A stretch of 33,576 nt of DNA from Gammaproteobacteria bacterium (GTDB taxonomy: Bacteria > Pseudomonadota > Gammaproteobacteria > Chromatiales > Chromatiaceae): NCBI GenBank assembly GCA_003696905.1, contig RFHJ01000132.1:1-33576 (forward strand). Reading direction: 5' to 3'. Of the stretch, positions 1 through 8,256 are shown piece by piece. Position numbers and translations under genes: made by a program. Numbering within the stretch: position 1 is the first letter of the stretch; the number at the start of each line of letters is the position of its first letter. The notes under the pieces were generated by a model that was not told where the DNA came from, did not search any database, and was given only the letters and a program-made list of their open reading frames with translations.

Positions 1-1
1 C

Positions 2-30
2 AAAATCGATCGCTATAAGCGATTGATTTT
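2..30. repeat. AT-rich inverted repeat at the left edge
   Basis: Arms of 13 nt (2-14 and 18-30) surround a 3-nt loop and differ at one position. The right arm ends in TTTT, so on the plus strand this could be a weak terminator for a gene lying left of the window, but the T run is part of the stem. Upstream context is missing, so the role is unknown. Confidence 0.4.
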
Positions 31-52
31 GAAGCCAGCCGCAAACCGCGTT

Positions 53-115
53 TGCGGCGCAGCGTACCCTGATAAAGCCAGGGATGGCTTTTATCAGGGC
101 TTCCTTAACGGAGAG
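53..115 (+). repeat. Dispersed hairpin repeat, copy 1
   Basis: A long hairpin (arms 67-79 and 86-99, one bulged T, loop AGGGAT) sits inside a block that recurs near 12,792-12,846 downstream of the RND pump. Shared text runs from GCGGCGCAGC through CCAGGGATGGCTTT to TTCCT-AA-GGAG. The final GGAG serves as the apparent ribosome-binding site of the SDR gene, so the repeat abuts or overlaps that gene's translation start region. It resembles an intergenic palindromic repeat family. Whether it also terminates upstream transcription cannot be told here. Confidence 0.6.
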
Positions 116-121
116 ACAACA

Positions 122-973
122 GTGGAGCGCGACCAGCATCCCGTCCTGATCACCGGTTGTTCCAGCGGCATCGGTCGCACCGCCGCCAGGATACTGCGCG
201 AAAGGGGATATCCCGTGATCCCCACGGCGCGGCGTGCAGAGGACGTGGAACGATTGCGTGCCGAGGGTCTGGAAAGCATACAACTCGACCTCGACGAGCC
301 GGCGAGCGTGGAGAACGGCTTCGAGCAGGCCATGGCCTTGACGGGCGGACGGTTGTACGCACTGTTCAACAACGGTGCCTGGGGCCTGCCCGGTGCGGTG
401 GAGGATCTCTCGCGCGAGGCGTTGCTGGCCCAGCTACAGACCAATCTGCTCGGCTGGCACCAGCTGACCTGCCTCGCCATTCCAGTGATGCGCGCGGCGG
501 GCAAGGGCCGGATCATCCAGAACAGCTCCGTCCTGGGCCTGGTGGCGATGCCCTACCGCGGCGCCTACAACTGTTCCAAGTTCGCCCTGGAAGGGTTGAC
601 CGATACCCTCCGCCTGGAACTGTACGGCACGGGGATCTTCGTCAGCCTGATCGAACCCGGTCCCATCCGCAGTCGCTTTCGGCAGAACGCCCATGCCCGC
701 TTTCTGCAATACATCGACCGCGAGCACAGTGCGCACCGCCAGGCCTATGTAGCCATGGAGCGTCGCCTGGCGAAAGAGGGCGATGCCGCCCCCTTCACCC
801 TGCCACCCGAGGCGGTGGTGAGGAAGCTGATCCATGCACTGGAGAGCCCGCGTCCCCGGGCCCGCTATGGCGTTACCGTGCCGACCCGCCTCTTCGCCGC
901 ACTGCGACGGCTGCTGCCCACCGCGGCACTGGATGCCGTCCTGCGGCGCGCCTCCGGTGGCGGGGCCCGGTAA
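122..973 (+). CDS. YbbO-like short-chain dehydrogenase/reductase (SDR)
   Basis: Predicted cytosolic NAD(P)-dependent oxidoreductase of 283 aa. The nucleotide-binding motif TGCSSGIG is at residues 11-18, an NNGA turn at 83-86, serines at 135-136, and the catalytic Y149-x3-K153 pair in AYNCSK. The phrase LIEPGPIRSRF and the C-terminal pattern closely resemble E. coli YbbO, an aldehyde reductase-type SDR. The true substrate cannot be read from sequence. The ORF track starts at codon 23, but GTG at 122 is preferred: a GGAG lies 8 nt upstream and the product then begins just before the Rossmann fold as in homologues. The 33 extra residues would be encoded by the repeat. The gene converges with gshA, with 27 nt between the stop codons. 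Confidence 0.9.
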   Translation: MERDQHPVLITGCSSGIGRTAARILRERGYPVIPTARRAEDVERLRAEGLESIQLDLDEPASVENGFEQAMALTGGRLYALFNNGAWGLPGAVEDLSREALLAQLQTNLLGWHQLTCLAIPVMRAAGKGRIIQNSSVLGLVAMPYRGAYNCSKFALEGLTDTLRLELYGTGIFVSLIEPGPIRSRFRQNAHARFLQYIDREHSAHRQAYVAMERRLAKEGDAAPFTLPPEAVVRKLIHALESPRPRARYGVTVPTRLFAALRRLLPTAALDAVLRRASGGGAR

Positions 974-1000
974 CAAAGCGACCGAAAGCGCCTGTCGACG

Positions 1001-2590
1001 TCAGCCCTCGAGTGCGCGGTAGGTCTGGGCGAAATACTCCGCCAGAAAGGTATCGAAATCCATGTCATCGGCCGCCTCGATGGCCGCCTGTTCGAGGTGT
1101 GACTCCGCGGCGAGCCGATCGAATTCGGCGATCCGCTCCGAGGAAAGCGCGCGCTCGCTGAAATAGCGGTAGTGATGGGTGGAGAGCCGCCGCGCGAAAT
1201 CGTAGAACCCCTCCCCCCGCTCGCGCATCTCGTCGAGCATGCGTGCCGAGGGGGTGCGTTCCGGGGCCAACACCTTGCGCAACTGCTCGTCCACTGCGTC
1301 CTCGTAGGCCTGGCCACCATGGACCCGATCCAGCAGCTCCGCCACCGGCAGCACCGCATCGAGCACCCGCTGCGCCCAGTCCCGCAGGGCCACCGGCCGA
1401 CCACAACAGCGCAGTTCGAGGCCGGGCTCGCGGCCACGATGGGCCACCCGCAGAATGTTCTCGTTGATCTCGTCCAGCTCCTCGCCCGACAGACCCGGGC
1501 TGTCGGCCAGCAGGCAGGCGAACATCAGGGCCTCGACGAAGCGCAACTGGGTCTCGTCCACGCCCAGGGGGTGGAAGGCGTTGACATCAAGGGAGCGCAG
1601 CTCGACATACCGCACCCCGCGTTCCAGCAGGGCGACCGCCGGGCTCTCCAGGCGACCGGTGAGCTGCTTGGGCCGGACCGTGTTGTAGTACTCGTTCTCG
1701 ATCTGCAGCAGATTGGCGTTGAGCTGCCGGTATTCGCCATCCACCTTCACCCCGATCCGTTCCCAGGCCTCGGCGGGTGTGGTAACCGCATACAAGAGCG
1801 AACGGGCATAGGTCTCCACATCCCGATAACAGACGTGAATCCCCAGGCCGTCCTCCTTCTTGTTCTGGTAGCCGATATCCCCCATGCGCAGCGAGGTGGC
1901 ATAGGGCTCGTAAAAAGTCGATTCGTCGAATACCGCCAGACGACTCTCACCATTGGCGAAGAAGGACTTGCACACCGCCGGCGAGGCTCCGAAGAGGTAG
2001 GGCACCAACCAGCCGATCCGCTGCAGGTTGCGCACCATGCCCATGTAGGCACGATCGCGCATGGTGCGGGGATCCTCTTCACCGGCCAGTGCGGCATAGG
2101 CGGGCCAGAAGGCCTCAGGCAGAGACCAATTGAAATGAACCCCCGCGATCACCTGCATCACCCGGCCATAGCGCCAGCCCAGGCCGACCCGGTAGACGTG
2201 CTTCATGCGACCCAGGTTGGAGTCGCCATACTCGGCGATGGGAATGCTTTTTTCTCCCGCCAGGACGCAAGGCATGCTGGTCGCCCACAGGAACTCGTCC
2301 TCGAGGAGGCGGTAGGCATAGCTCTGGACATCGGCGAGAAAGTCCAGCGCCTCGCCCGAGCTGGCCAATGGCGGCGTGATGAACTCCGCCAGGGCCTCCG
2401 AGTAGTCGGTGGTGATCCAGGGATGGGTCAACGGCGCCCCCCAGGCGGCAGGGTGCGGCGTATCGGCGATGCCGCCGTTGCGCGCCACCCGCAGGCTCTC
2501 CTTTTCGAGTCCCATGCGCGACTGCCGGATGCACTCGAGGTCGATGGCCTCGGGCAGGCGCCGCAGAATCGCGCCCGTCAGTTCGAACAC
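1001..2590 (-). CDS. gshA: Glutamate-cysteine ligase GshA
   Basis: Catalyses the ATP-dependent joining of L-glutamate and L-cysteine to gamma-glutamylcysteine, the first step of glutathione synthesis in the cytosol. The 529-aa product matches the gammaproteobacterial type-1 family (E. coli GshA is 518 aa). Recognisable blocks are GLEKESLRV near residue 27, TTDYSEALAEFITPP near 60, LNANLLQIENEYY, and RGVRYVELRSLDVNAFHPLGVDE. The ORF track begins 39 codons earlier. GTG at 2590 is chosen because GGAGG lies just upstream and the product then starts FELTGAILRRLP like its homologues. No gshB is present in the window. The gene is separated by 184 nt from the upstream prc, so it probably has its own promoter. 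Confidence 0.96.
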   Translation of the reverse strand: MFELTGAILRRLPEAIDLECIRQSRMGLEKESLRVARNGGIADTPHPAAWGAPLTHPWITTDYSEALAEFITPPLASSGEALDFLADVQSYAYRLLEDEFLWATSMPCVLAGEKSIPIAEYGDSNLGRMKHVYRVGLGWRYGRVMQVIAGVHFNWSLPEAFWPAYAALAGEEDPRTMRDRAYMGMVRNLQRIGWLVPYLFGASPAVCKSFFANGESRLAVFDESTFYEPYATSLRMGDIGYQNKKEDGLGIHVCYRDVETYARSLLYAVTTPAEAWERIGVKVDGEYRQLNANLLQIENEYYNTVRPKQLTGRLESPAVALLERGVRYVELRSLDVNAFHPLGVDETQLRFVEALMFACLLADSPGLSGEELDEINENILRVAHRGREPGLELRCCGRPVALRDWAQRVLDAVLPVAELLDRVHGGQAYEDAVDEQLRKVLAPERTPSARMLDEMRERGEGFYDFARRLSTHHYRYFSERALSSERIAEFDRLAAESHLEQAAIEAADDMDFDTFLAEYFAQTYRALEG

Positions 2591-2774
2591 GGAGACCTCC
2601 GCGAGATACCGGCAAGCCACCGGAGGTGGGTGAGCTGTGACATGGTGACTGGGCAGGGAGATAGCGGGAAAGGGGGGGATTGTAGCCAAGCTCCCGCCCC
2701 TGCGCACCCACGGGAAAGCACGAGTCAGACCGAGCCAGATCTGCGAAGAGTCGCCAACAGGAATGGCGCTGGGT
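2591..2774 (-). promoter_or_regulatory. prc-gshA intergenic region, possible gshA promoter
   Basis: This 184-nt gap holds a TACAAT -10-like hexamer on the minus strand (2684 to 2679), about 90 nt before the gshA start. No good -35 element is seen at the matching distance, so this is only a candidate. No clear terminator hairpin for prc was found. Confidence 0.25.
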
Positions 2775-4889
2775 TCAGTCCCTCTGTGCCGTCAGGGGCC
2801 GGCTGGTCTTGATCCAGTCGACCATGATCCGCGCCGTCTCGTCGAGCATGATGCGCTCGATTCCCTCCGGGTCCTCGTCGGCATGGGCGAGTTTCTCGTC
2901 CTCGTCTTCCTCGTCCAGAGACTTCAGCGGCGGCAGCCCCCGCCAGGTCCGCAGCCGGTTGCGCAGGGCCAGCAGTCGTTGTTCACGCTGCTCTCGTTCC
3001 GCCTTGCGCTTCGCCTCGTTGAGTGAGGCGTCCTTGTGGTCCTTGATGCGCATGAATTCCTTTTCCTGGTCGATGAGGAACTGAAAACCCGGATCCCTGG
3101 CGATACGCCGGTTGCTGCGTTCCCGGAGATAGGAGATCGGGAACTCCACTCTTGGCTGTTCCACCACCGGCTGAATCGCCGCCCATGGCAAAGCATGATC
3201 CAGGGCGCGCTCGCCATAGTCTCGCGCCCCCTGGGCAGTAGGAAATTCGATGTCCGGCTCCACGCCCTTCAACTGGGTACTCGCCCCCAGTACGCGGAAA
3301 AATTGCGCCATGGTCAGCCTCAGTCGCCCCAGGTCGTGATCGCTGCGCAGATAACGGGCCAGATTTACCAGCGTCTGCACCGTGCCCTTGCCAAAGGTCG
3401 GTTCCCCGACGATCAGTCCCCTTCCGTAGTCCTTGATGGCACCGGCGAAAATCTCCGATGCCGAGGCGCTGTTGCGGTCCACCAGGACGATCAGAGGGCC
3501 GCGATAGACCTCGCCGGGATCGGTATCCTTTTCCAGCTCGACATTGCTCGCCGCATCCTTGATCTGTACCACCGGCCCCCTGTCGATGAACAGGCCGGTC
3601 AGTTCAGTCGCTTCGGCCAGCGATCCGCCGCCATTCTGGCGCAGATCGATGATGACGCCATCCACCCCCTGGGATTCGAGTGCCTCGAGGAGCTTGCGCA
3701 CATCGCGGGTGGTACTGCGGAAGTTGCGCTTGCCCGCGGCCTGCCCTGCAAAATCGCGGTAGAAGGCCGGCAGGTCGATCACGCCGATCTTCAGCCCACC
3801 GAATTCGGGGCCCTGCAGGATCTTGCTCTTGGCCGCCTTGTCCTCGAGCTTGATGGTGTCGCGCACCAGCACCACCTCGCGCGCGCGACCGCCGATCCCC
3901 TCGCCCTTGGGAATGATGCTCAGCCGCACGATACTGCCCTTGGGCCCACGGATCAGCTCCACCACGTCCTGTAGCCGCCAGCCGACGACGTCTTCCATGG
4001 CACCATCCCTGCCCTGGGCCACACCGACGATGTGATCTCCCGGATGGAGCTTGCCACTGCGAGCCGCCGGACCGCCGACCACGGTGCGCAGGATCTTGGT
4101 GTAGCCATCCTCACTGCGCAGGACCGCGCCGATCCCTTGCAGGGAAAGCCGCATGCCGATGTCGAAGTTCTCCGACACCTCCGGCGACATATAGCTGGTG
4201 TGCGGCTCGATGCTCAGGGTCACGGCATTGACGAAGGTCTGGAATACGTCCTCCGCCTTCATCTGACGAACCCGGTCGCGTAGTCCCTCATAGCGCTTCT
4301 GCAGCCGCTGCTTGTCGAACGGCTTGCTGTCGTCGAGGCGGGCAACCAGGATGTCGTTCTTGACCCGCTTGCGCCATAGATCGTCCAGTGCCTTTTCGTC
4401 CCGGGCCCAGGGCTCGTCTTCGCGATCGAAGACGTAACGCTCATCACGGCTGAAATCGAAGGGATAGTTGTTCAGCAGGTCGATGGCGTAGGCAGCACGC
4501 TGCTCCACCTTGTGCCGGAAGAGACGGAAGATCTCGAATGGTGCGGCCAGTTTGCCCTTGGTCAGGGCATCGTCGAAATAGTCTCGATAGGCGCTGAAAC
4601 GATCGATGTCTTCGCGGGTGAAGAAATTCTTGTTGGGATCGAGCGATTCGAGAAAGCGGTCGAAGGCGTCCCGCGAGAGCTGGTCGTCGATATGTGGGCG
4701 GGTATAGTGGAAACCCTCCAGCACCTGCGCGATCACCAGCGCCGTCCGCCTCTCATCCTCGGTCGGTTGCAGCGACTCGAGCGCCACCGGCTGCGGGCGC
4801 GCCTGGGCGGCCAGCGGCCAGGCGATACTCCACAGCAATATCGGCAGAAGCAGGATGGGGCGGATTCTCGGATTGGTCGGGTTGCTCAT
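2775..4889 (-). CDS. prc: Tail-specific (C-terminal processing) protease Prc
   Basis: Periplasmic S41 serine protease of 704 aa (E. coli Prc/Tsp is 682) that degrades proteins through nonpolar C-termini and trims cell-wall enzymes and lipoproteins. The N-terminal signal sequence includes the hydrophobic run ILLLPILLWSIAWPLAAQA. A Tsp N-terminal helical domain follows, then a PDZ domain at about 250-335 (GIGAVLR...LHPGDHIVGV) and the S41 core with RNSASASEIF and EPTFGKGTVQ. By alignment to E. coli S430/D441/K455, the catalytic residues are S476, D487 and K501. A charged C-terminal domain carries an acidic DEEDEDE stretch. ATG at 4889 overlaps the Nudix stop as ATGA, implying translational coupling. 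The 42 upstream codons in the ORF track precede the signal peptide and are not used. Confidence 0.95.
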   Translation of the reverse strand: MSNPTNPRIRPILLLPILLWSIAWPLAAQARPQPVALESLQPTEDERRTALVIAQVLEGFHYTRPHIDDQLSRDAFDRFLESLDPNKNFFTREDIDRFSAYRDYFDDALTKGKLAAPFEIFRLFRHKVEQRAAYAIDLLNNYPFDFSRDERYVFDREDEPWARDEKALDDLWRKRVKNDILVARLDDSKPFDKQRLQKRYEGLRDRVRQMKAEDVFQTFVNAVTLSIEPHTSYMSPEVSENFDIGMRLSLQGIGAVLRSEDGYTKILRTVVGGPAARSGKLHPGDHIVGVAQGRDGAMEDVVGWRLQDVVELIRGPKGSIVRLSIIPKGEGIGGRAREVVLVRDTIKLEDKAAKSKILQGPEFGGLKIGVIDLPAFYRDFAGQAAGKRNFRSTTRDVRKLLEALESQGVDGVIIDLRQNGGGSLAEATELTGLFIDRGPVVQIKDAASNVELEKDTDPGEVYRGPLIVLVDRNSASASEIFAGAIKDYGRGLIVGEPTFGKGTVQTLVNLARYLRSDHDLGRLRLTMAQFFRVLGASTQLKGVEPDIEFPTAQGARDYGERALDHALPWAAIQPVVEQPRVEFPISYLRERSNRRIARDPGFQFLIDQEKEFMRIKDHKDASLNEAKRKAEREQREQRLLALRNRLRTWRGLPPLKSLDEEDEDEKLAHADEDPEGIERIMLDETARIMVDWIKTSRPLTAQRD

Positions 4890-5758
4890 GGGGCTCTGCT
4901 CGTGTCGGGCATGCCGACCGGCGGGTGGAGGCCGGTGACAATCTCCAGGTAATCGGGGTGCTCGGGGCCTATCAGGCCATGGCGAACGAGGAAGTCGATG
5001 ATCACGAGATTGCAATTGAGCTTGAAATCGTCGGTATCGCGCACGATCTGCATCACCTGCTCTATCGGCATCAAGAGGAACTCCTCCACCTCGCCGTCCG
5101 TGTTTCGAGGTATAAAGGTAGCGGGAAGTTCAATGTCATAACAATACAATACGTCGGGTCTAAACCCCCGCTCGGCCACCCGATTGTACGACAGCACCCC
5201 CACGGGACGGGCCCGAGCGGCCAATTCGGCCGGCATGCCGGCCTCTTCCGCACATTCCTTCGCCAGGTTTTCCCGCAATCCGATGCCGCTGGGCAGCCCC
5301 CCGGCCACCATGTTGTCGAGCGCGCCGGGGAAGATCAGTCGATCACGCGACCGCCGCCCTATCCACATCTTCAGCTGCCCCCCTTCACGCACGAAGCCGT
5401 TGAGGTGCTGACCGAAGGAGCGGAGACCGAGCGGGGCGGCCATCACCCGATCGACGGTGGCGATGGCCTGGTCACGCCCCCCCGCGGTGACCGGATAGGG
5501 CTCCCCCAGCAAGGGCGGGATTTCCCCGCGCTCAGCGAGCGTCTGCGCCACCTGCGTGAGCCCCGCCTGCAGGCCAACCGGGTCACCGCCCGGCGAACGC
5601 ACCTGCACTTCATCCACCGCGAACCATTGGGGCCATTCCATGAGCAGGCGGGCAAAGGCGGGACGCACCCACCCATAGATGCCGCTGCCGATGCGCCAGG
5701 GCAGAAAGGGCTCGGCCACCGGCCGGTTGCAGGCCTGAATATGCCGTAGATAACCCAT
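4886..5758 (-). CDS. Nudix hydrolase with DUF4743-like N-terminal domain
   Basis: Predicted cytosolic Nudix hydrolase of 290 aa. The first ~120 residues (start MGYLRHIQACN; PFLPWRIGSGIYGWVRP; FAVDEVQV) look like the DUF4743 domain found before Nudix domains in thiamine-pyrophosphokinase-associated and Tnr3-like proteins. The Nudix box is GGLPSGIGLRENLAKECAEEAG. It keeps KExxxEEAG for metal binding, but the first Glu of the usual Gx5E is Ile and R is K, which is typical of this subfamily. Known relatives act on oxidised thiamine diphosphates, but the substrate here is unproven. The start lies 4 nt after the mazG stop and the stop overlaps prc by ATGA, so the gene is in the middle of an operon. 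Confidence 0.88.
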   Translation of the reverse strand: MGYLRHIQACNRPVAEPFLPWRIGSGIYGWVRPAFARLLMEWPQWFAVDEVQVRSPGGDPVGLQAGLTQVAQTLAERGEIPPLLGEPYPVTAGGRDQAIATVDRVMAAPLGLRSFGQHLNGFVREGGQLKMWIGRRSRDRLIFPGALDNMVAGGLPSGIGLRENLAKECAEEAGMPAELAARARPVGVLSYNRVAERGFRPDVLYCYDIELPATFIPRNTDGEVEEFLLMPIEQVMQIVRDTDDFKLNCNLVIIDFLVRHGLIGPEHPDYLEIVTGLHPPVGMPDTSRAP

Positions 5759-5762
5759 TGCT

Positions 5763-6578
5763 TCAGCCCTCCCCGGCATCCTGTTCCTTCTCCTTTACCC
5801 GGGACCATGCCGTCTCCAGCTGCCCGAGCTCGAGCTGCGACAGGTCGTCGTGGCCGGCCGCCGCCAGCTCCTGCTCCATGGCGCGAAAGCGTCGCTCGAA
5901 CTTGTCGTTGGCCGCGCGCAGCAGCTGTTCCGAGGAATGGCCGAACAGCCTCACCAGGTTCACCACGGCAAACAGCAGATCGCCCAACTCCTCCGCCAGA
6001 TGGGCCGAATCGCCCCCGGCCGCCGCCTCTTCCACCTCGCGCAGCTCCTCGCGGGTCTTCTCCAGGGCGCCTCGTGCATCGGGCCAGTCGAAGCCGACGT
6101 CCCGGGCCCGTTTCTGCAGCTTGTGCGCCCGTACCAGGGCAGGCAGTGCCCGGGCGATACCGGCCACCTGGCTCTCATCCTGCATCGCCTTGCGGGATCG
6201 CTCTTCCGCCTTGCTGGCCTCCCAGGCGCGGCGTAGGCCCTCGTGATCGGCATGGATGACATCGCCGAAGACATGGGGATGGCGACGCTGCATCTTGTCA
6301 GTGATGCCCTCGGCGACGTCGGCGAAATCGAAGTGCCCCTGCTCCTCGGCGATCCGGCTGTAGAAGACGATCTGGAACAGTAGGTCGCCCAACTCCTCGC
6401 GCAGTTCGGCGACCTGCCCCTGCTCGACCGCATCGGCCACCTCATAGGCCTCTTCCAGGGTGTAGGGGACCAGGCTGCGCCAGGTCTGGGCACGGTCCCA
6501 GGGACAGCCTCGTTCGGGGTCACGCAATCGTGCCATCAGGTCGAGCAGCGCCTGAATCGCGGTACAGGGATCGGACAT
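5763..6578 (-). CDS. mazG: Nucleoside triphosphate pyrophosphohydrolase MazG
   Basis: Cytosolic all-alpha NTP pyrophosphohydrolase of 271 aa (E. coli 263) that converts (d)NTPs to monophosphates and pyrophosphate, removing aberrant nucleotides. It has the family's two repeats. The N-terminal one has CPWDRAQTWRSL, TLEEAYEVADAV and EELGDLLFQIVF. The C-terminal one has LREVEEAA and AEELGDLLFAVVNLVRL. The EExxE/ExxD clusters bind magnesium. ATG at 6578 is 3 nt past the dgt stop, so the two genes are probably co-translated. Neighbours on both sides also hydrolyse nucleotides, which supports a housecleaning role. Confidence 0.95.
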   Translation of the reverse strand: MSDPCTAIQALLDLMARLRDPERGCPWDRAQTWRSLVPYTLEEAYEVADAVEQGQVAELREELGDLLFQIVFYSRIAEEQGHFDFADVAEGITDKMQRRHPHVFGDVIHADHEGLRRAWEASKAEERSRKAMQDESQVAGIARALPALVRAHKLQKRARDVGFDWPDARGALEKTREELREVEEAAAGGDSAHLAEELGDLLFAVVNLVRLFGHSSEQLLRAANDKFERRFRAMEQELAAAGHDDLSQLELGQLETAWSRVKEKEQDAGEG

Positions 6579-6581
6579 CGC

Positions 6582-7940
6582 TCAGCCCCCCGGCAATGAA
6601 ATGCCGGTGACCTTTTTGTAAAGGCTCACCGCATAGGAGTCGGTCATGCCCGAGACGAAGTCGGTCAACAGCAGCAGGCGCAGGTAGGGGTCGGGCGAGG
6701 GTATCCGCCCGGCGCCGATGAATTGCTCGGGAACCAGCCGGATCAGCATCTTGCTGCGCGCCGAGGCGCGCTCGCCGTGCTCGGCCACATCGTCGATGAC
6801 CTGAATGAAGCGCTCGAGCAGGTCGTGGATCACCTGAAAGCCCGCCGCCTGTATGCTCACCACCTCGGGGGCACAGTAGATGCGCTCACGGGCCATGTCG
6901 ATCAATACGTCGGCCTGCGCACGAGCAGGAATCTCCTCCAGCAGCGGGCGGTCGAAGCGGCCGGCCAGGATCGCGGCCTCGTTGTCCATGAAACAGCTCA
7001 GCGCCTGGGTGATGATCTGATTGATCACCTTGGCCCGCAGGAACTCGATGCGGTCCTTGCGTTCGCGAATGCCGCCCAGGCGGGCCTGCTGACGCTCCCG
7101 GTCCGGCAACAGGTCGAGAAAGGCGGCAGTGACCTCGTCGTAACTGAAGTGTCCCAGGCGATAGCCGTCCTCGATGTCGATCACCCGATAGGCGATGTCG
7201 TCGGCCGCCTCCACCAGAAAGGCCAACGGATGGCGATACCAGATGGCCCGCTGGGGATCGCGCCGTATCAGTCCAACCGCCTCCGCCACCGCCTCGAAGG
7301 CGGCGCGATCGGCCACGGTGAATCCCTGCTTCCGGGCACTCACGCCATCGTAACGGCTGCCGCCCAGGCAGGACTCGCGCGGATACTTGGTGAAGGCCGC
7401 CAGGGTGGCACAAGTCAGCTGAAGGCCGCCGGGATTGTCGGGATTCTGCAACCGGGTGACGATACGAAACCCCTGGGCATTGCCCTCGAAGGCGAGGAAA
7501 TCCTCCCGTTGACTACCGCGCAGCACGGCCACCCGGCGCGCCCCATAGTCGGCGCTGGCCGCCCACTCGCGGATGGCGTCCTCGCCGGAGTGCCCAAAGG
7601 GCGGATTGCCGATGTCGTGGGCCAGGCAGGCCGCCGCGCAGATATTGCCGAAATCGGCCGACTCGAAGGCATCGAGGCGATGGCGCGCAATCACCTGCTC
7701 GCCCACCAGTGTCCCCAGCGAGCGACCGATGCAGGAGGCCTCCAGGCTGTGGGTGAGGCGGGTCCGCACATAGTCGACCTTGGAGAGGGGAAACACCTGG
7801 GTCTTGTCCTGCATGCGCCGAAAGGCGGAGCAGAACACCACGCGATCGAAGTCTCGTTGAAAGTCGGTTCGGGCGGTATGCCGCTCGGGTGGCCGATCGG
7901 TCCCCAGCCGGCGACGGGAGAGCAGGCGCGGCCACTGCAT
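6582..7940 (-). CDS. dgt: Deoxyguanosinetriphosphate triphosphohydrolase
   Basis: HD-domain enzyme of 452 aa that splits dGTP (and in relatives other dNTPs) into the nucleoside and triphosphate. Visible motifs are SAFRRMQDKTQVFPL (about 38-52), RTRLTHSLE with metal ligand H64, AHDIGNPPFGHSGE with H108-D109 and E120, and ADDIAYRVIDIEDGY with further HD-fold residues. ATG at 7940 is preferred because homologues begin with M-x-W-x-x-LL as in MQWPRLLSRRR. An in-frame GTG at 7964, with a GGAG about 12 nt upstream, is an alternative that adds 8 residues. It is the first gene of the dgt-mazG-Nudix-prc run and diverges from the RND operon. Confidence 0.93.
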   Translation of the reverse strand: MQWPRLLSRRRLGTDRPPERHTARTDFQRDFDRVVFCSAFRRMQDKTQVFPLSKVDYVRTRLTHSLEASCIGRSLGTLVGEQVIARHRLDAFESADFGNICAAACLAHDIGNPPFGHSGEDAIREWAASADYGARRVAVLRGSQREDFLAFEGNAQGFRIVTRLQNPDNPGGLQLTCATLAAFTKYPRESCLGGSRYDGVSARKQGFTVADRAAFEAVAEAVGLIRRDPQRAIWYRHPLAFLVEAADDIAYRVIDIEDGYRLGHFSYDEVTAAFLDLLPDRERQQARLGGIRERKDRIEFLRAKVINQIITQALSCFMDNEAAILAGRFDRPLLEEIPARAQADVLIDMARERIYCAPEVVSIQAAGFQVIHDLLERFIQVIDDVAEHGERASARSKMLIRLVPEQFIGAGRIPSPDPYLRLLLLTDFVSGMTDSYAVSLYKKVTGISLPGG

Positions 7941-8050
7941 GGGGGTTTCATCAGACGGTTGCACGGACAGCGGGAACTCCCTGGATCTTTCCTCGAGGGC
8001 CTCACTTTATCACTGCCATCGGTGAAATTCGTGCGCCCGGCGAGTTGCCT

Positions 8051-8068
8051 GCTAAGGTAGCTAAGGTA
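8051..8068. repeat. Tandem 9-bp direct repeat
   Basis: GCTAAGGTA occurs twice back to back in the 316-nt region between dgt and the RND adaptor gene. It lies upstream of the predicted RND promoter at 8132-8160. It could be a regulator-binding site for either divergent gene, but nothing beyond the repetition and position supports this. Confidence 0.4.
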
Positions 8069-8131
8069 TTGCCAGAAAAGAAGCATTCGCCCGAACGACG
8101 CAACTGGACAATGACAAGAGACTGATTTTCA

Positions 8132-8160
8132 TTGACATTTTTACGCATTCTCGATAGATT
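8132..8160 (+). promoter_or_regulatory. Sigma-70 promoter for the RND efflux operon
   Basis: A perfect TTGACA -35 box (8132-8137), a 17-bp spacer and a TAGATT -10 box (8155-8160, four of six matches) face the adaptor gene. The implied leader is about 90 nt. The rest of the divergent dgt/RND gap holds the tandem GCTAAGGTA repeat; no clear dgt promoter was recognised. Confidence 0.6.
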
Positions 8161-8256
8161 CCGGCGCCATTTTCGGCGTGCCAGTAGCTGCCTGCGACAT
8201 CGATGGCGGGCGACGACGATCGCCGGCGACTAGTCAAGACCCGGGGTGAATTCCAC

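Noticed and set aside
1172-2812. 546-aa plus-strand ORF opposite gshA
   Set aside because: It lies antisense to a confident gshA and shows no family signature.
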